Source of the DNA: Treponema parvum
GTDB taxonomy: Bacteria > Spirochaetota > Spirochaetia > Treponematales > Treponemataceae
Assembly: GCF_017893945.1 (NCBI RefSeq)
Contig: NZ_CP054257.1
Location: forward strand, 1 to 64,000
Reading direction: 5' to 3'
DNA length: 64,000 bases
A program made the position numbers and the translations under genes. This document shows positions 1-8,011 of the stretch, in pieces. Under the pieces are notes generated by a model. That model did no database searches and had not been told where the DNA came from. It worked only from the letters and a program-made list of their open reading frames with translations. How positions within the stretch are numbered: position 1 is the first letter of the stretch; the number at the start of each line of letters is the position of its first letter.

Positions 1-1431
1 TTATTTTTTATAATCTTTTACCTGCCTCATGAGCATTTGAACCAGCGAATTTAAAGAAGAATCCGTCTTGAGCATATTTTCAATCTTTTCATACGAATGC
101 ATCGCCGTAGTATGATCTCTTCCTCCGAATTCGTTTCCCAGTTCGGGGAATGAGTATTCGGTCAATTCTCTTGCTATGTATAAGGATATCTGCCTTGGAA
201 ATACGAATTTTTTGTCCCGTTTTTTGCTTTTAATGTCCGAAATTGAAATATTAAAATGATCGGCCACTATTTTTTGAACAGTATCTATCGTTATCGTTCC
301 GGACATTGGAGAGCTGAAAATGTCTCTCAGTTGTTCTTGGGCTATCTCTATCGTAAGATTTTTGTTTATAAGCTCCGAATATCCTATCATCTTGGTTAAA
401 GCCGATTCAAGATCGCGCACGTTTGTAACTACGTTTTTTGCTATGTAAGAAACCACTTCTTCGGGGATCTTTTTTTGAAGCATTTCAAGTTTTTTTAAAA
501 GAATCGCATAGCGGGTTTCAAAATCGGGCGGCTGAAGATCTACTACAAGTCCGTTTGAAAACCTTGAGCGAAGTCTGTCGGTCATATCTTTAAGTTCAGT
601 TACGGGCCTGTCGCATGTGAATACCATTTGCGAGCTGCTGTCGTGTAAAGCGTTAAACGTGTGAAAAAGTTCTTCCTGAGTTTGTGTTTTTCCCTGTAAA
701 AAATGAATGTCGTCCAAAAGCAGAACGTCAAGATTTCTGTATTTGGATTTGAATTTGGCTATGGTTTTATTTCCTATGGAGGTGGTGAATTCGTTTATGA
801 ACGTTTCCGCCGGAACGTAACAGATTTTAAATTTTTCTCCTTTATCCTGATATATGTAATTTCCTATAGCTTCCATGAGATGAGTTTTTCCCAAGCCTAC
901 GCCGCCGTAGAGCAATATAGGGTTGTAAGTTTTTCCGGGATTTTTTGCTACGGCTATGGAAGCGTTGTAGGCGTAATCGCTGTTACTTCCGGGAATAAAG
1001 GTTTCGAACGTGTAATTAGGATAGAGCTGCGGATGCCGTTTCGCTTCAGTTTTAACGCGGGTGTTGTTTAACGAGGAATTTTGAGGGTCGTTTTGCTTTT
1101 TGCCGGTCTGCTCTTCGATAGGATAATCTTTTTGACTTTGTGAAAAAACGGATTCGTTGTTTACAAGATGTTTTAATGAAATGTTTTTTTGCCCGGTAAG
1201 ATCTTTGATTTTATCGGTTATCCTTTGAACGTTTCCTTTAGATACCATCGATTGCCATAAAAACTCCGAAGCGACGGAAACGGTTATGGTTGAAATAGTG
1301 TCTTCTTCGTATTTCATGTTGTACCAAAGTTTAAAATCCGTTTCTTTTCCGGCTTTTTTATATTCTTCGTGGATTTGATTTAAAGCGAATGTCCAAACAT
1401 CTTTGTAATTATGTTCACCCATAAATCTCAT
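1..1431 (-). CDS. dnaA: Chromosomal replication initiator DnaA
   Basis: DnaA is the AAA+ ATPase that binds DnaA boxes and melts oriC. The 476-residue product has the family layout: N-terminal DnaB/DiaA-interaction domain (about 1-85), a variable linker rich in Q, N and S (about 95-135), an AAA+ core with Walker A GGVGLGKTH (176-184) and Walker B LLLDDIHF (237-244), and a C-terminal helix-turn-helix with the box-contact motif GGRDHTTAMHS near residue 438. Normal length. Two starts are possible, ATG 1431 and ATG 1422 (MGEHNY); neither has a strong Shine-Dalgarno. It is divergent from gyrB, which places the window at the replication origin; dnaN, if it is the next gene, would lie left of the window. 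Confidence 0.97.
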   Translation of the reverse strand: MRFMGEHNYKDVWTFALNQIHEEYKKAGKETDFKLWYNMKYEEDTISTITVSVASEFLWQSMVSKGNVQRITDKIKDLTGQKNISLKHLVNNESVFSQSQKDYPIEEQTGKKQNDPQNSSLNNTRVKTEAKRHPQLYPNYTFETFIPGSNSDYAYNASIAVAKNPGKTYNPILLYGGVGLGKTHLMEAIGNYIYQDKGEKFKICYVPAETFINEFTTSIGNKTIAKFKSKYRNLDVLLLDDIHFLQGKTQTQEELFHTFNALHDSSSQMVFTCDRPVTELKDMTDRLRSRFSNGLVVDLQPPDFETRYAILLKKLEMLQKKIPEEVVSYIAKNVVTNVRDLESALTKMIGYSELINKNLTIEIAQEQLRDIFSSPMSGTITIDTVQKIVADHFNISISDIKSKKRDKKFVFPRQISLYIARELTEYSFPELGNEFGGRDHTTAMHSYEKIENMLKTDSSLNSLVQMLMRQVKDYKK

Positions 1432-1554
1432 TATAAACCGTCTTTACTTTTTTCTGCAATATCGATATACTATTATTTACGTTTCTATTTTCCGCAATGT
1501 GCTTATTTCATATAATAGAAGGAATTACATTAATCAAATTTAAGGACGAAAATA
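1432..1554. promoter_or_regulatory. dnaA/gyrB divergent promoter region
   Basis: A 123-nt AT-rich gap between divergent dnaA and gyrB. On the + strand a TATAAT -10 box is at 1511-1516 with only a weak -35, and AAGGA at 1542-1546 is a well-spaced ribosome binding site for gyrB. I see no convincing TTATCCACA-type DnaA box, so I cannot place oriC here; it may lie on the other side of dnaA, outside the window. Confidence 0.5.
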
Positions 1555-3471
1555 ATGACAGCTACATATTCAGCCGGTAATATTCAAGTTCTCAAAGGAC
1601 TTGAAGCGGTTCGTAAAAGACCGGGAATGTATATCGGATCGACCGGTCCGGAAGGTTTAAACCATCTGGTGTATGAAGTTGTCGATAACAGCATAGACGA
1701 GGCAATGGCCGGTTTTTGCGATACTATAACCGTAGCTCTTGAAAAGGACGATATCTGCCGCGTCGTGGATAACGGGCGGGGCATTCCGGTCGACATACAC
1801 CCTACGGAACACATAAGCGCGCTTGAACTTGTTTTAACAAGGCTGCATGCCGGCGGTAAATTCGATAAGGGATCTTATAAGGTTTCAGGCGGACTTCACG
1901 GCGTAGGCGTAAGCTGCGTAAACGCTCTTTCCGAATGGATGGAAGCCTTTATCGAGCGCGACGGAAAAAAATACGTTCAAAAATATGAAACGGGAATTCC
2001 GAAGACTAAGGTGGAAGTTGTAGGAGATTCTGAAAGTCACGGCACGATGATCAGGTGGAAAGCGGACAAATCCATCTTTACCGAAACTACGACTTACAAT
2101 TTTGACGTTCTTGCAAAGCGCTTAAGAGAATTGGCTTTTTTAAACAGCGGGATTACTATTGTATTTCGCGACGAAAGACTTGAAATGCCCAAAGAAGTAG
2201 TGTTTAAATTCGAAGGCGGAATAAAACACTTTGTGTCTTATCTTGACGAAGGAAAATCTACCGTTCCGGCCGAGCCGATTTATATGGAAGGTTCCGAAAA
2301 CGACGTCCTTGCGGAAATTGCCATGCAGTACAACGACGGATATGTGGAAAATATTTACAGCTATGTAAACGACATCAATACGCGCGAGGGAGGAACACAC
2401 TTAGAGGGATTTAAAACAGGCCTTACCTTTGTGATGAACAAATTCCTTGAAAAATATCCTAAGTTGCAAAAGCGGCTCGACAAGGATGAAAAACTGTCCG
2501 GAGAAGATGTAAGGGCAGGCTTAACGGCGGTTTTGTCCGTAAAAGTTCCAGAACCTCAGTTTGAAGGACAGACAAAAACAAAACTCGGCAACACTGAAGT
2601 TCGCAGCATAGTGGAAAATCTCATAAAAGAAAAACTTGTGTTGTTTTTTGAGCAAAATCCTTCGGAAACCGAAAAGATCCTTGAAAAGTCCGTGAGCGAA
2701 GCCGCCGCGAGAATCGCCGCACGTAAAGCTAAAGACGCTACGCGCAAAAAATCCGGCTTGGACAGTTTCGGCCTTCCCGGAAAACTTTCGGATTGTTCGT
2801 TAAAAGATCCTTCTCTTTGTGAAGTATACATAGTTGAAGGAGATTCGGCCGGCGGTTCGGCAAAAAAAGGAAGGGACAGCAAAACACAGGCCATCCTTCC
2901 TCTTTGGGGCAAAATGCTCAATGTTGAAAAAGCCCGTATAGACAAGGTTATAAACAATGAAAAGCTTGAGCCGGTAATTGCGTCCCTCGGAGCGGGAATC
3001 GGAAAGGAATTCAATATTTCAAAACTCCGCTATCACAAGATAATAATCATGGCGGATGCCGACGTTGACGGATCTCACATACGTACCTTGCTTTTAACGT
3101 TTTTTTTCAGATACATGCCGCAGATCATAGAAGACGGATATGTTTATCTTGCCATGCCGCCGCTATATAGAATCAGCTACCAAAAGAAAGAATGGTATGT
3201 TTATGACGACGATGAAAAAACCAGAATTATTTCGGACATAGGAGCCGACACGGATAAAATATCGGTACAACGCTATAAGGGATTGGGTGAAATGGACGGA
3301 ACTCAATTGTGGGAAACCACGATGGATCCTTCCCGCAGAAAGATGAAAAGAGTTACATTGCCGGACGCCGTTGCGGCGGATAAGATCTTCAGCGTCCTTA
3401 TGGGAGAAGAAGTTGAACCCAGACGGCAATTCATAGAAGAAAACGCCGTTTACGCCAACCTTGACGTTTAA
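1555..3471 (+). CDS. gyrB: DNA gyrase subunit B
   Basis: GyrB supplies the ATPase and TOPRIM parts of DNA gyrase (A2B2), which introduces negative supercoils. The 638-residue protein carries the GHKL ATP site (EVVDNSIDEAMAG near residue 40, DNGRGIPVD, GGLHGVGVSCVNALSE), the TOPRIM motif EGDSAGGSAKKGRD near 425 and the DADVDGSHI metal motif near 500. Length is typical of the short (non-proteobacterial) GyrB form. The start follows AAGGA by 8 nt. gyrA starts 11 nt after the stop, behind its own AAGGA, so the two subunits are co-transcribed. Confidence 0.97.
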   Translation: MTATYSAGNIQVLKGLEAVRKRPGMYIGSTGPEGLNHLVYEVVDNSIDEAMAGFCDTITVALEKDDICRVVDNGRGIPVDIHPTEHISALELVLTRLHAGGKFDKGSYKVSGGLHGVGVSCVNALSEWMEAFIERDGKKYVQKYETGIPKTKVEVVGDSESHGTMIRWKADKSIFTETTTYNFDVLAKRLRELAFLNSGITIVFRDERLEMPKEVVFKFEGGIKHFVSYLDEGKSTVPAEPIYMEGSENDVLAEIAMQYNDGYVENIYSYVNDINTREGGTHLEGFKTGLTFVMNKFLEKYPKLQKRLDKDEKLSGEDVRAGLTAVLSVKVPEPQFEGQTKTKLGNTEVRSIVENLIKEKLVLFFEQNPSETEKILEKSVSEAAARIAARKAKDATRKKSGLDSFGLPGKLSDCSLKDPSLCEVYIVEGDSAGGSAKKGRDSKTQAILPLWGKMLNVEKARIDKVINNEKLEPVIASLGAGIGKEFNISKLRYHKIIIMADADVDGSHIRTLLLTFFFRYMPQIIEDGYVYLAMPPLYRISYQKKEWYVYDDDEKTRIISDIGADTDKISVQRYKGLGEMDGTQLWETTMDPSRRKMKRVTLPDAVAADKIFSVLMGEEVEPRRQFIEENAVYANLDV

Positions 3472-3482
3472 AGGATTTTTTA

Positions 3483-5939
3483 ATGGAAGAGATAAAAACG
3501 CCCGAAGGCGGAACCCTGATTCCCATACCTATCGATACTGAAGTAAAGCAGGCCTATATAGATTATTCCATGTCCGTCATCGTAAGCCGCGCTTTGCCGG
3601 ATGTCCGCGACGGTTTAAAACCCGTTCATAGAAGAATTTTATACGCAATGGAAGAGCGGGGCCTGCGCAATAACGGACCTACGCGAAAATGCGCTAAGAT
3701 CGTAGGCGACGTTTTGGGAAGTTATCACCCTCACGGAGACGCTTCGGTTTATGACGCGCTTGTGCGATTGGGGCAGGATTTTTCTTTACGATATCCCGTT
3801 ATCACTCCTCAGGGAAATTTCGGAACCATAGCCGGAGATCCGGCGGCAGCCTACCGTTATACCGAAGCGAAGATGGCAAAACTTGCCGAAGAGATGACGG
3901 TCGACATAGGTAAGGATACGGTTAATTTTATTCCCAACTTTGACGAAACCACTCAGGAACCGACGGTTCTTCCGGCAAAATTTCCGTTTCTTTTGGCGAA
4001 CGGCTCGTCCGGAATCGCCGTAGGTATGGCTACAAATATGCCGCCTCACAACTTAAAGGAAATAGCGTCGGCGGTGACGGCTTACATAAACAATCCTGAC
4101 ATCGACGTAGATGAACTTTGTAAATATATAAAAGGACCGGATTTTCCGACCGGCGGAATAATTTTCGGCAAAGCGGGCATAAAAAAAGCTTATAAGACCG
4201 GCCGCGGTAAGATCATCGTAAGAGGAAAATTTACGATAGAAACTTTAAAAAACGGAAAAGAGTCTATCGTCTTTACGGAAGTTCCTTACGGTATAAATAC
4301 TAAGGTTTTGTGTGAAAGAATAGCGGAGTTGGCAAGAAACAAGGCTATAGACGGCATCGCCGGTATAAACGACGAATCGTCGGATCGCGTCGGCATGAGA
4401 ATAGTTGTCGATCTGAAGCGGGGGGCTATCACAAAAATAGTATTGAACCAGCTTTTTACCAAGACGGCGCTGCAATCGAATTTCGGCGTTATAAACCTTG
4501 CGCTTGTAAAGGGTCGGCCTCAAATCTTAAATCTTAAAGATCTTGTAAAATACTTTGTCGAACACAGAGACGAAGTGGTTACCAGACGCACAAAGTATGA
4601 TTTGGCTAAGGCCTTGGCGAGAGCCCACATACTTGAAGCTCTAATAATTGCGATCAACAATATCGACGAAGTTATAAAACTCATTCGATCCAGCCGCGAC
4701 ACGGAAGACGCAAAGAACGCTCTTATGCAGAGGTTTTCTTTTGACGACGTTCAGGCGCAGGCTATCGTCGACATGCAGCTTAAACGTCTCACTCATCTGC
4801 AGATCGATGAGCTTAAAAAAGAAATAGCCGAGCTTGAAGCGTTGATAGCTCATCTTCGCGATTTGCTGGAACACCATGAAAAAATATTGGAATTGATAAA
4901 AACCGAAACCAACGAAATAGCGGAAAAATACGGCGACGACAGAAAAACCGATATTGTAGCCGACGAAGTCGAAGATATCAACGTCGAGGATATGATAAAA
5001 GAAGAAGACGTCGTTATTTTGATTTCGAAACTGGGTTATATAAAGCGCGTACCGGCGGTTCTGTATAAACAACAGGGCAGAGGCGGAAAAGGAAGCGCAA
5101 GCGCAAACCTTGTTGAAAACGATTATATTAATCAGCTTTTTATAGCTTCCACTCACGATTACCTTATGTTCATAACGAACGAGGGCAGGGCTTATTGGAT
5201 CAAAGTGCATGAAATTCCCGAAGCGGCAAGGACGAGCAGGGGTTCCCACATAAAAAGCCTTTTGGCCGTTTCCGCAAACGAAGAGATAACTACGATAGTG
5301 GCGCTTAAGGATTTTGAGGAAAACACTTATCTTTTTATGGCTACTGCAAACGGAATCGTAAAAAAGACGCCCGTAACGGATTTTTCCAACGCAAAGACAA
5401 GGGGAATTATTTCCATAAAATTGGATGACGGCGACAAGCTCGTAAGCTCCATTTTAACGACGGGTTCGGATGAAATAATGTTCGTTACCAGAAGAGGTCA
5501 GGCGCTCAGAGTTTCCGAAACGGATATACGGCAGATGGGACGGGCCAGTCGAGGAGTACGCGGTATTCGTTTACGCGACGGAGACGAGTTGACCGGCGCC
5601 GTAAGAATAGAAAATGACAAATCCATCTTGGTGATGACGGAAAAAGGATACGGAAAACGCATAGACTTCGATCAATTCCTTTCGCACGGCAGAGGAACCG
5701 GCGGCCAGCGCATATTCGGAAACACCGAAGCCCGCGGAGAAATAATAGGGATTTTGGCGACTGCAGAAACGGATGAGATTGTCTGTATGACAAGCCAAGG
5801 AAAGACGCTGCGGGTACTCGCTTCGGCTATAAATAAACAGGGAACAAACGCCAGCGGAGTGAGCATTCTTAAAATAGAAGACCCCGATTATCTGATCGGA
5901 ATCGACCGCGTAGCCCAAAACAACGAAAAAGACAAATAG
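3483..5939 (+). CDS. gyrA: DNA gyrase subunit A
   Basis: GyrA cuts and rejoins the gate DNA segment in gyrase. The 818-residue protein has the winged-helix/tower breakage-reunion domain with catalytic Tyr126 (in AYRYTE) and a C-terminal beta-pinwheel. The GyrA box QGRGGKG (about residue 530) identifies it as gyrase rather than ParC. In the quinolone region HPHGDASVYD the residue equivalent to E. coli Ser83 is Ala87, while Asp87 is kept as Asp91. Second gene of the gyrBA operon. It converges with argA, with the parS palindrome lying between them. Confidence 0.97.
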   Translation: MEEIKTPEGGTLIPIPIDTEVKQAYIDYSMSVIVSRALPDVRDGLKPVHRRILYAMEERGLRNNGPTRKCAKIVGDVLGSYHPHGDASVYDALVRLGQDFSLRYPVITPQGNFGTIAGDPAAAYRYTEAKMAKLAEEMTVDIGKDTVNFIPNFDETTQEPTVLPAKFPFLLANGSSGIAVGMATNMPPHNLKEIASAVTAYINNPDIDVDELCKYIKGPDFPTGGIIFGKAGIKKAYKTGRGKIIVRGKFTIETLKNGKESIVFTEVPYGINTKVLCERIAELARNKAIDGIAGINDESSDRVGMRIVVDLKRGAITKIVLNQLFTKTALQSNFGVINLALVKGRPQILNLKDLVKYFVEHRDEVVTRRTKYDLAKALARAHILEALIIAINNIDEVIKLIRSSRDTEDAKNALMQRFSFDDVQAQAIVDMQLKRLTHLQIDELKKEIAELEALIAHLRDLLEHHEKILELIKTETNEIAEKYGDDRKTDIVADEVEDINVEDMIKEEDVVILISKLGYIKRVPAVLYKQQGRGGKGSASANLVENDYINQLFIASTHDYLMFITNEGRAYWIKVHEIPEAARTSRGSHIKSLLAVSANEEITTIVALKDFEENTYLFMATANGIVKKTPVTDFSNAKTRGIISIKLDDGDKLVSSILTTGSDEIMFVTRRGQALRVSETDIRQMGRASRGVRGIRLRDGDELTGAVRIENDKSILVMTEKGYGKRIDFDQFLSHGRGTGGQRIFGNTEARGEIIGILATAETDEIVCMTSQGKTLRVLASAINKQGTNASGVSILKIEDPDYLIGIDRVAQNNEKDK

Positions 5940-5956
5940 AAAACCGCCTTGTGCAT

Positions 5957-5986
5957 CCGATAATGTTTCACGTGAAACATTATCGG
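5957..5986. promoter_or_regulatory. parS: parS centromere site in a 30-bp palindrome
   Basis: The core TGTTTCACGTGAAACA (5964-5979) is a perfect match to the bacterial parS consensus bound by ParB, and it sits at the centre of an uninterrupted 30-bp inverted repeat. Outer arms AAACCGC (5941-5947) and GCGGTTT (5996-6002) extend the fold, and a T-run follows the palindrome, so the RNA could also terminate gyrA transcription. Location about 4.5 kb from dnaA fits an origin-proximal partition site. No parA/parB genes are in the window. Confidence 0.9.
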
Positions 5987-6015
5987 AATTTTTTGCGGTT
6001 TTAAATCCGCCGGCG

Positions 6016-7497
6016 TCAGTCGCTTATTTGCATTCTCAACAGTTTGGAATTTCTGTTTGCCGTCCATGTTTTTTTTCTTTTTTCCGGAAGAGTTTGAATG
6101 TCTGCGGCTTTAAATCCTAAATTTTCAAACCAATCGGCGGTTTGAGTCGTCAGGACGAAAATATTTTTCAGTTTTTGTTTTTTTGCCCGCTGGGTAAGGT
6201 GAGATATTAACTTCGGACCTATTCCCGTGTGGGAATAGGATTCGTCTACGGCGAGGGCCGCTATTTCACCCTGTGCGCCTTCAAAGATGTGAAGAGCGGC
6301 GCAAGCGCGTATACCGTCGTCCAGTTCATATATTATAAAGTCGTTTATTTCGTTAAAAAGGGAGCTTTCCGTTCGCGGCAAAAGAATTCCTTTTTCGACA
6401 AAGGGACGCATAAGTCTTAAAACCGCCGGAATATCTTCAGGCCGCATTTCACGTATACGACCGTAATTGTTTGTGTAAATCATAGTGCCGGATCCCAGCT
6501 CGGAAAAAATTTCACAGGGAATCACGCCGTCCGACAAGCCGTTTAAGATATGTACTCTGTGCACTCCGAGGTCGCAGGCTTTTTTTGATAAGCGCAAAAG
6601 AGAAAGAATTTTTTCTTTTATTCGTTTTTCTCTTGTTCGTGCGGAAGGTTCGACACCCTGATAGCTGCGGTTTTGCTCGGAATCTGCGGCCGGGTTACCG
6701 ATTTGATTGTTTGATCGATCGTCTGCACGGCTGTCCGTGCAATCCCCCGTGCAAGAGGGCGCACAATCGTCCGCCGGGCTTTTTTGATTTATATCCATAA
6801 AAGCGTTTAATTCTTCTATGTTTAAAGCGGGAAGATGCCCTTCTTTTGATAGGATCATATTGTCGGGAATTATAAAATTTTCCTTTGAAATTTCCGCTTC
6901 GGGAACCACAAAAAAAAGTTTATCCGCTTGTAAATATACGGCTATCTCCTGCGCAAGCTGTAAAGAAGAAATATTGTAAGGCTTTCCCGTAAGACTCCAG
7001 CCTATGCACGGAAATATGGGAATGAACCGTTTTTCCAGTATCGTGCGTATGGAATCTATTTCAAGTTTGTCTATTTCTCCGGAAGTCGCAAAGTCAAAAC
7101 CGTCTATCACGCCCATTCCCCTCGCTCTTACCCAGTTTCCTATTACGGCGTTTATGTGTTCCCCCGCCAAACCGGTCATAACTATGTTTGAAATTTCAAA
7201 GGCGGCGGTTTTTATAAGAGGCATGGCGTCTTCGCTCGTAATGCGGCAGCCGTTTTTTATTTTCCAGGGGATGTTAGCTTTTGTCAGAGTTTTATCGATG
7301 TAGTTCCTCGCTCCGGGTATGATGACTACGTTTAAGCCTGATGCGTGAATGAGGGCGATGTCGCGGATGTGGCTTGAAAACAAAGGAGAGTCTATGAGTT
7401 CATCATCGATGTATATGACTACGGTTGCGTCTTTAAATTTTTTTATGTATCGAATAACGCTTCTTATCTGTTCCGCTTTTGCCGTTTCCGTTTTCAT
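6016..7497 (-). CDS. argA: N-acetylglutamate synthase (amino-acid kinase + GNAT)
   Basis: Catalyses the first step of arginine/ornithine synthesis, acetyl-CoA + glutamate to N-acetylglutamate. The 493-residue product follows the classical ArgA plan: an amino-acid-kinase-like domain (about 1-225; VVIIPGARNYID, GLAGEHINAVIGNWVRARG) and a C-terminal GNAT acetyltransferase domain (about 350-485; MRPEDIPAVLRLM, LAVDESYSHTGIGPKLI). It is about 50 residues longer than E. coli ArgA because of a low-complexity insert near 240-290 (D, C, S, N, Q rich) between the domains. Start ATG 7497 follows a G-rich stretch. It is a single gene, convergent with gyrA. Confidence 0.9.
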   Translation of the reverse strand: MKTETAKAEQIRSVIRYIKKFKDATVVIYIDDELIDSPLFSSHIRDIALIHASGLNVVIIPGARNYIDKTLTKANIPWKIKNGCRITSEDAMPLIKTAAFEISNIVMTGLAGEHINAVIGNWVRARGMGVIDGFDFATSGEIDKLEIDSIRTILEKRFIPIFPCIGWSLTGKPYNISSLQLAQEIAVYLQADKLFFVVPEAEISKENFIIPDNMILSKEGHLPALNIEELNAFMDINQKSPADDCAPSCTGDCTDSRADDRSNNQIGNPAADSEQNRSYQGVEPSARTREKRIKEKILSLLRLSKKACDLGVHRVHILNGLSDGVIPCEIFSELGSGTMIYTNNYGRIREMRPEDIPAVLRLMRPFVEKGILLPRTESSLFNEINDFIIYELDDGIRACAALHIFEGAQGEIAALAVDESYSHTGIGPKLISHLTQRAKKQKLKNIFVLTTQTADWFENLGFKAADIQTLPEKRKKTWTANRNSKLLRMQISD

Positions 7498-7687
7498 TTT
7501 TGCCCCCGCTGATTTTAAAGTCGCACAACTGTGAATTCGATTTTATCACACGGAAGACATTTTTTAAACCGAGAAGGAAAACAAGGACGATAAAACAGTA
7601 TTTAAAAAGAGATGAAACTGCACTATGCAACTGCTTTGTAGACAAAACGCTTAAATATGTGGTAAAATAATCCCACGAGGAGATAAA

Positions 7688-7948
7688 ATGCCGAGAATCG
7701 TTCCTATAAGGGATTTAAAAAACACTACAGCAATTTCACAAATATGCCATGAGGATAAAGAACCTATTTTCGTTACGAAAAACGGTTATGGTGACATGGT
7801 AATTATGAGTATGGAAACCTATGAGAAAAATCTTTTTCTTTCTAACGTTTACGGTAAACTTGAAGAAGCAAAACAGGATATGAAAAACGGCAGATATTCT
7901 TCCGTAGAGGATGCCGTTGCTCGTATAAAGGAAAAACATGGCCTATAA
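7688..7948 (+). CDS. Phd/YefM-family antitoxin
   Basis: An 86-residue protein with the Phd/YefM antitoxin pattern: an N-terminal DNA-binding fold starting MPRIVPIRDLKNT, the segment PIFVTKNGYGDMVIMSMETYE (about 28-48), and a C-terminal toxin-neutralising helix containing DAVARIKEKHGL. A strong ribosome site (GAGGAG) precedes the ATG and a TAAAAT -10 box is at 7663-7668. The expected toxin is missing; only the first codons of a RelE/ParE-like frame overlap its stop. It may be an orphan repressor or a relic. Confidence 0.85.
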   Translation: MPRIVPIRDLKNTTAISQICHEDKEPIFVTKNGYGDMVIMSMETYEKNLFLSNVYGKLEEAKQDMKNGRYSSVEDAVARIKEKHGL

Positions 7949-7985
7949 TGTTCGAATTATGGAAAAAGAGATTACAATAATTTAA
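7938..7985 (+). pseudogene. RelE/ParE-like toxin remnant
   Basis: An ATG at 7938 overlaps the antitoxin stop in the way toxin genes usually follow Phd/YefM, and reads MAYNVRIMEKEITII before TAA. The first eight residues resemble the start of RelE/ParE toxins (MAYxVxI), then the frame ends. No further toxin sequence is recognisable before the convergent pheT. Best read as a decayed toxin; the identification rests on a very short match. Confidence 0.45.
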
Positions 7986-8011
7986 TATAAATAAAGCCGG
8001 CCGAGTCCGCT

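Noticed and set aside
703..1071. 122-codon frame antisense to dnaA
   Set aside because: Lies entirely opposite conserved dnaA codons and has no independent support.
1432..1554. oriC with DnaA boxes between dnaA and gyrB
   Set aside because: I found no sequence within one or two mismatches of TTATCCACA and no AT-rich 13-mer series; position alone is not enough.
4641..5249. 202-codon frame antisense to gyrA
   Set aside because: Shadow of gyrA on the other strand; aromatic-rich composition, no ribosome site, no recognisable domain.
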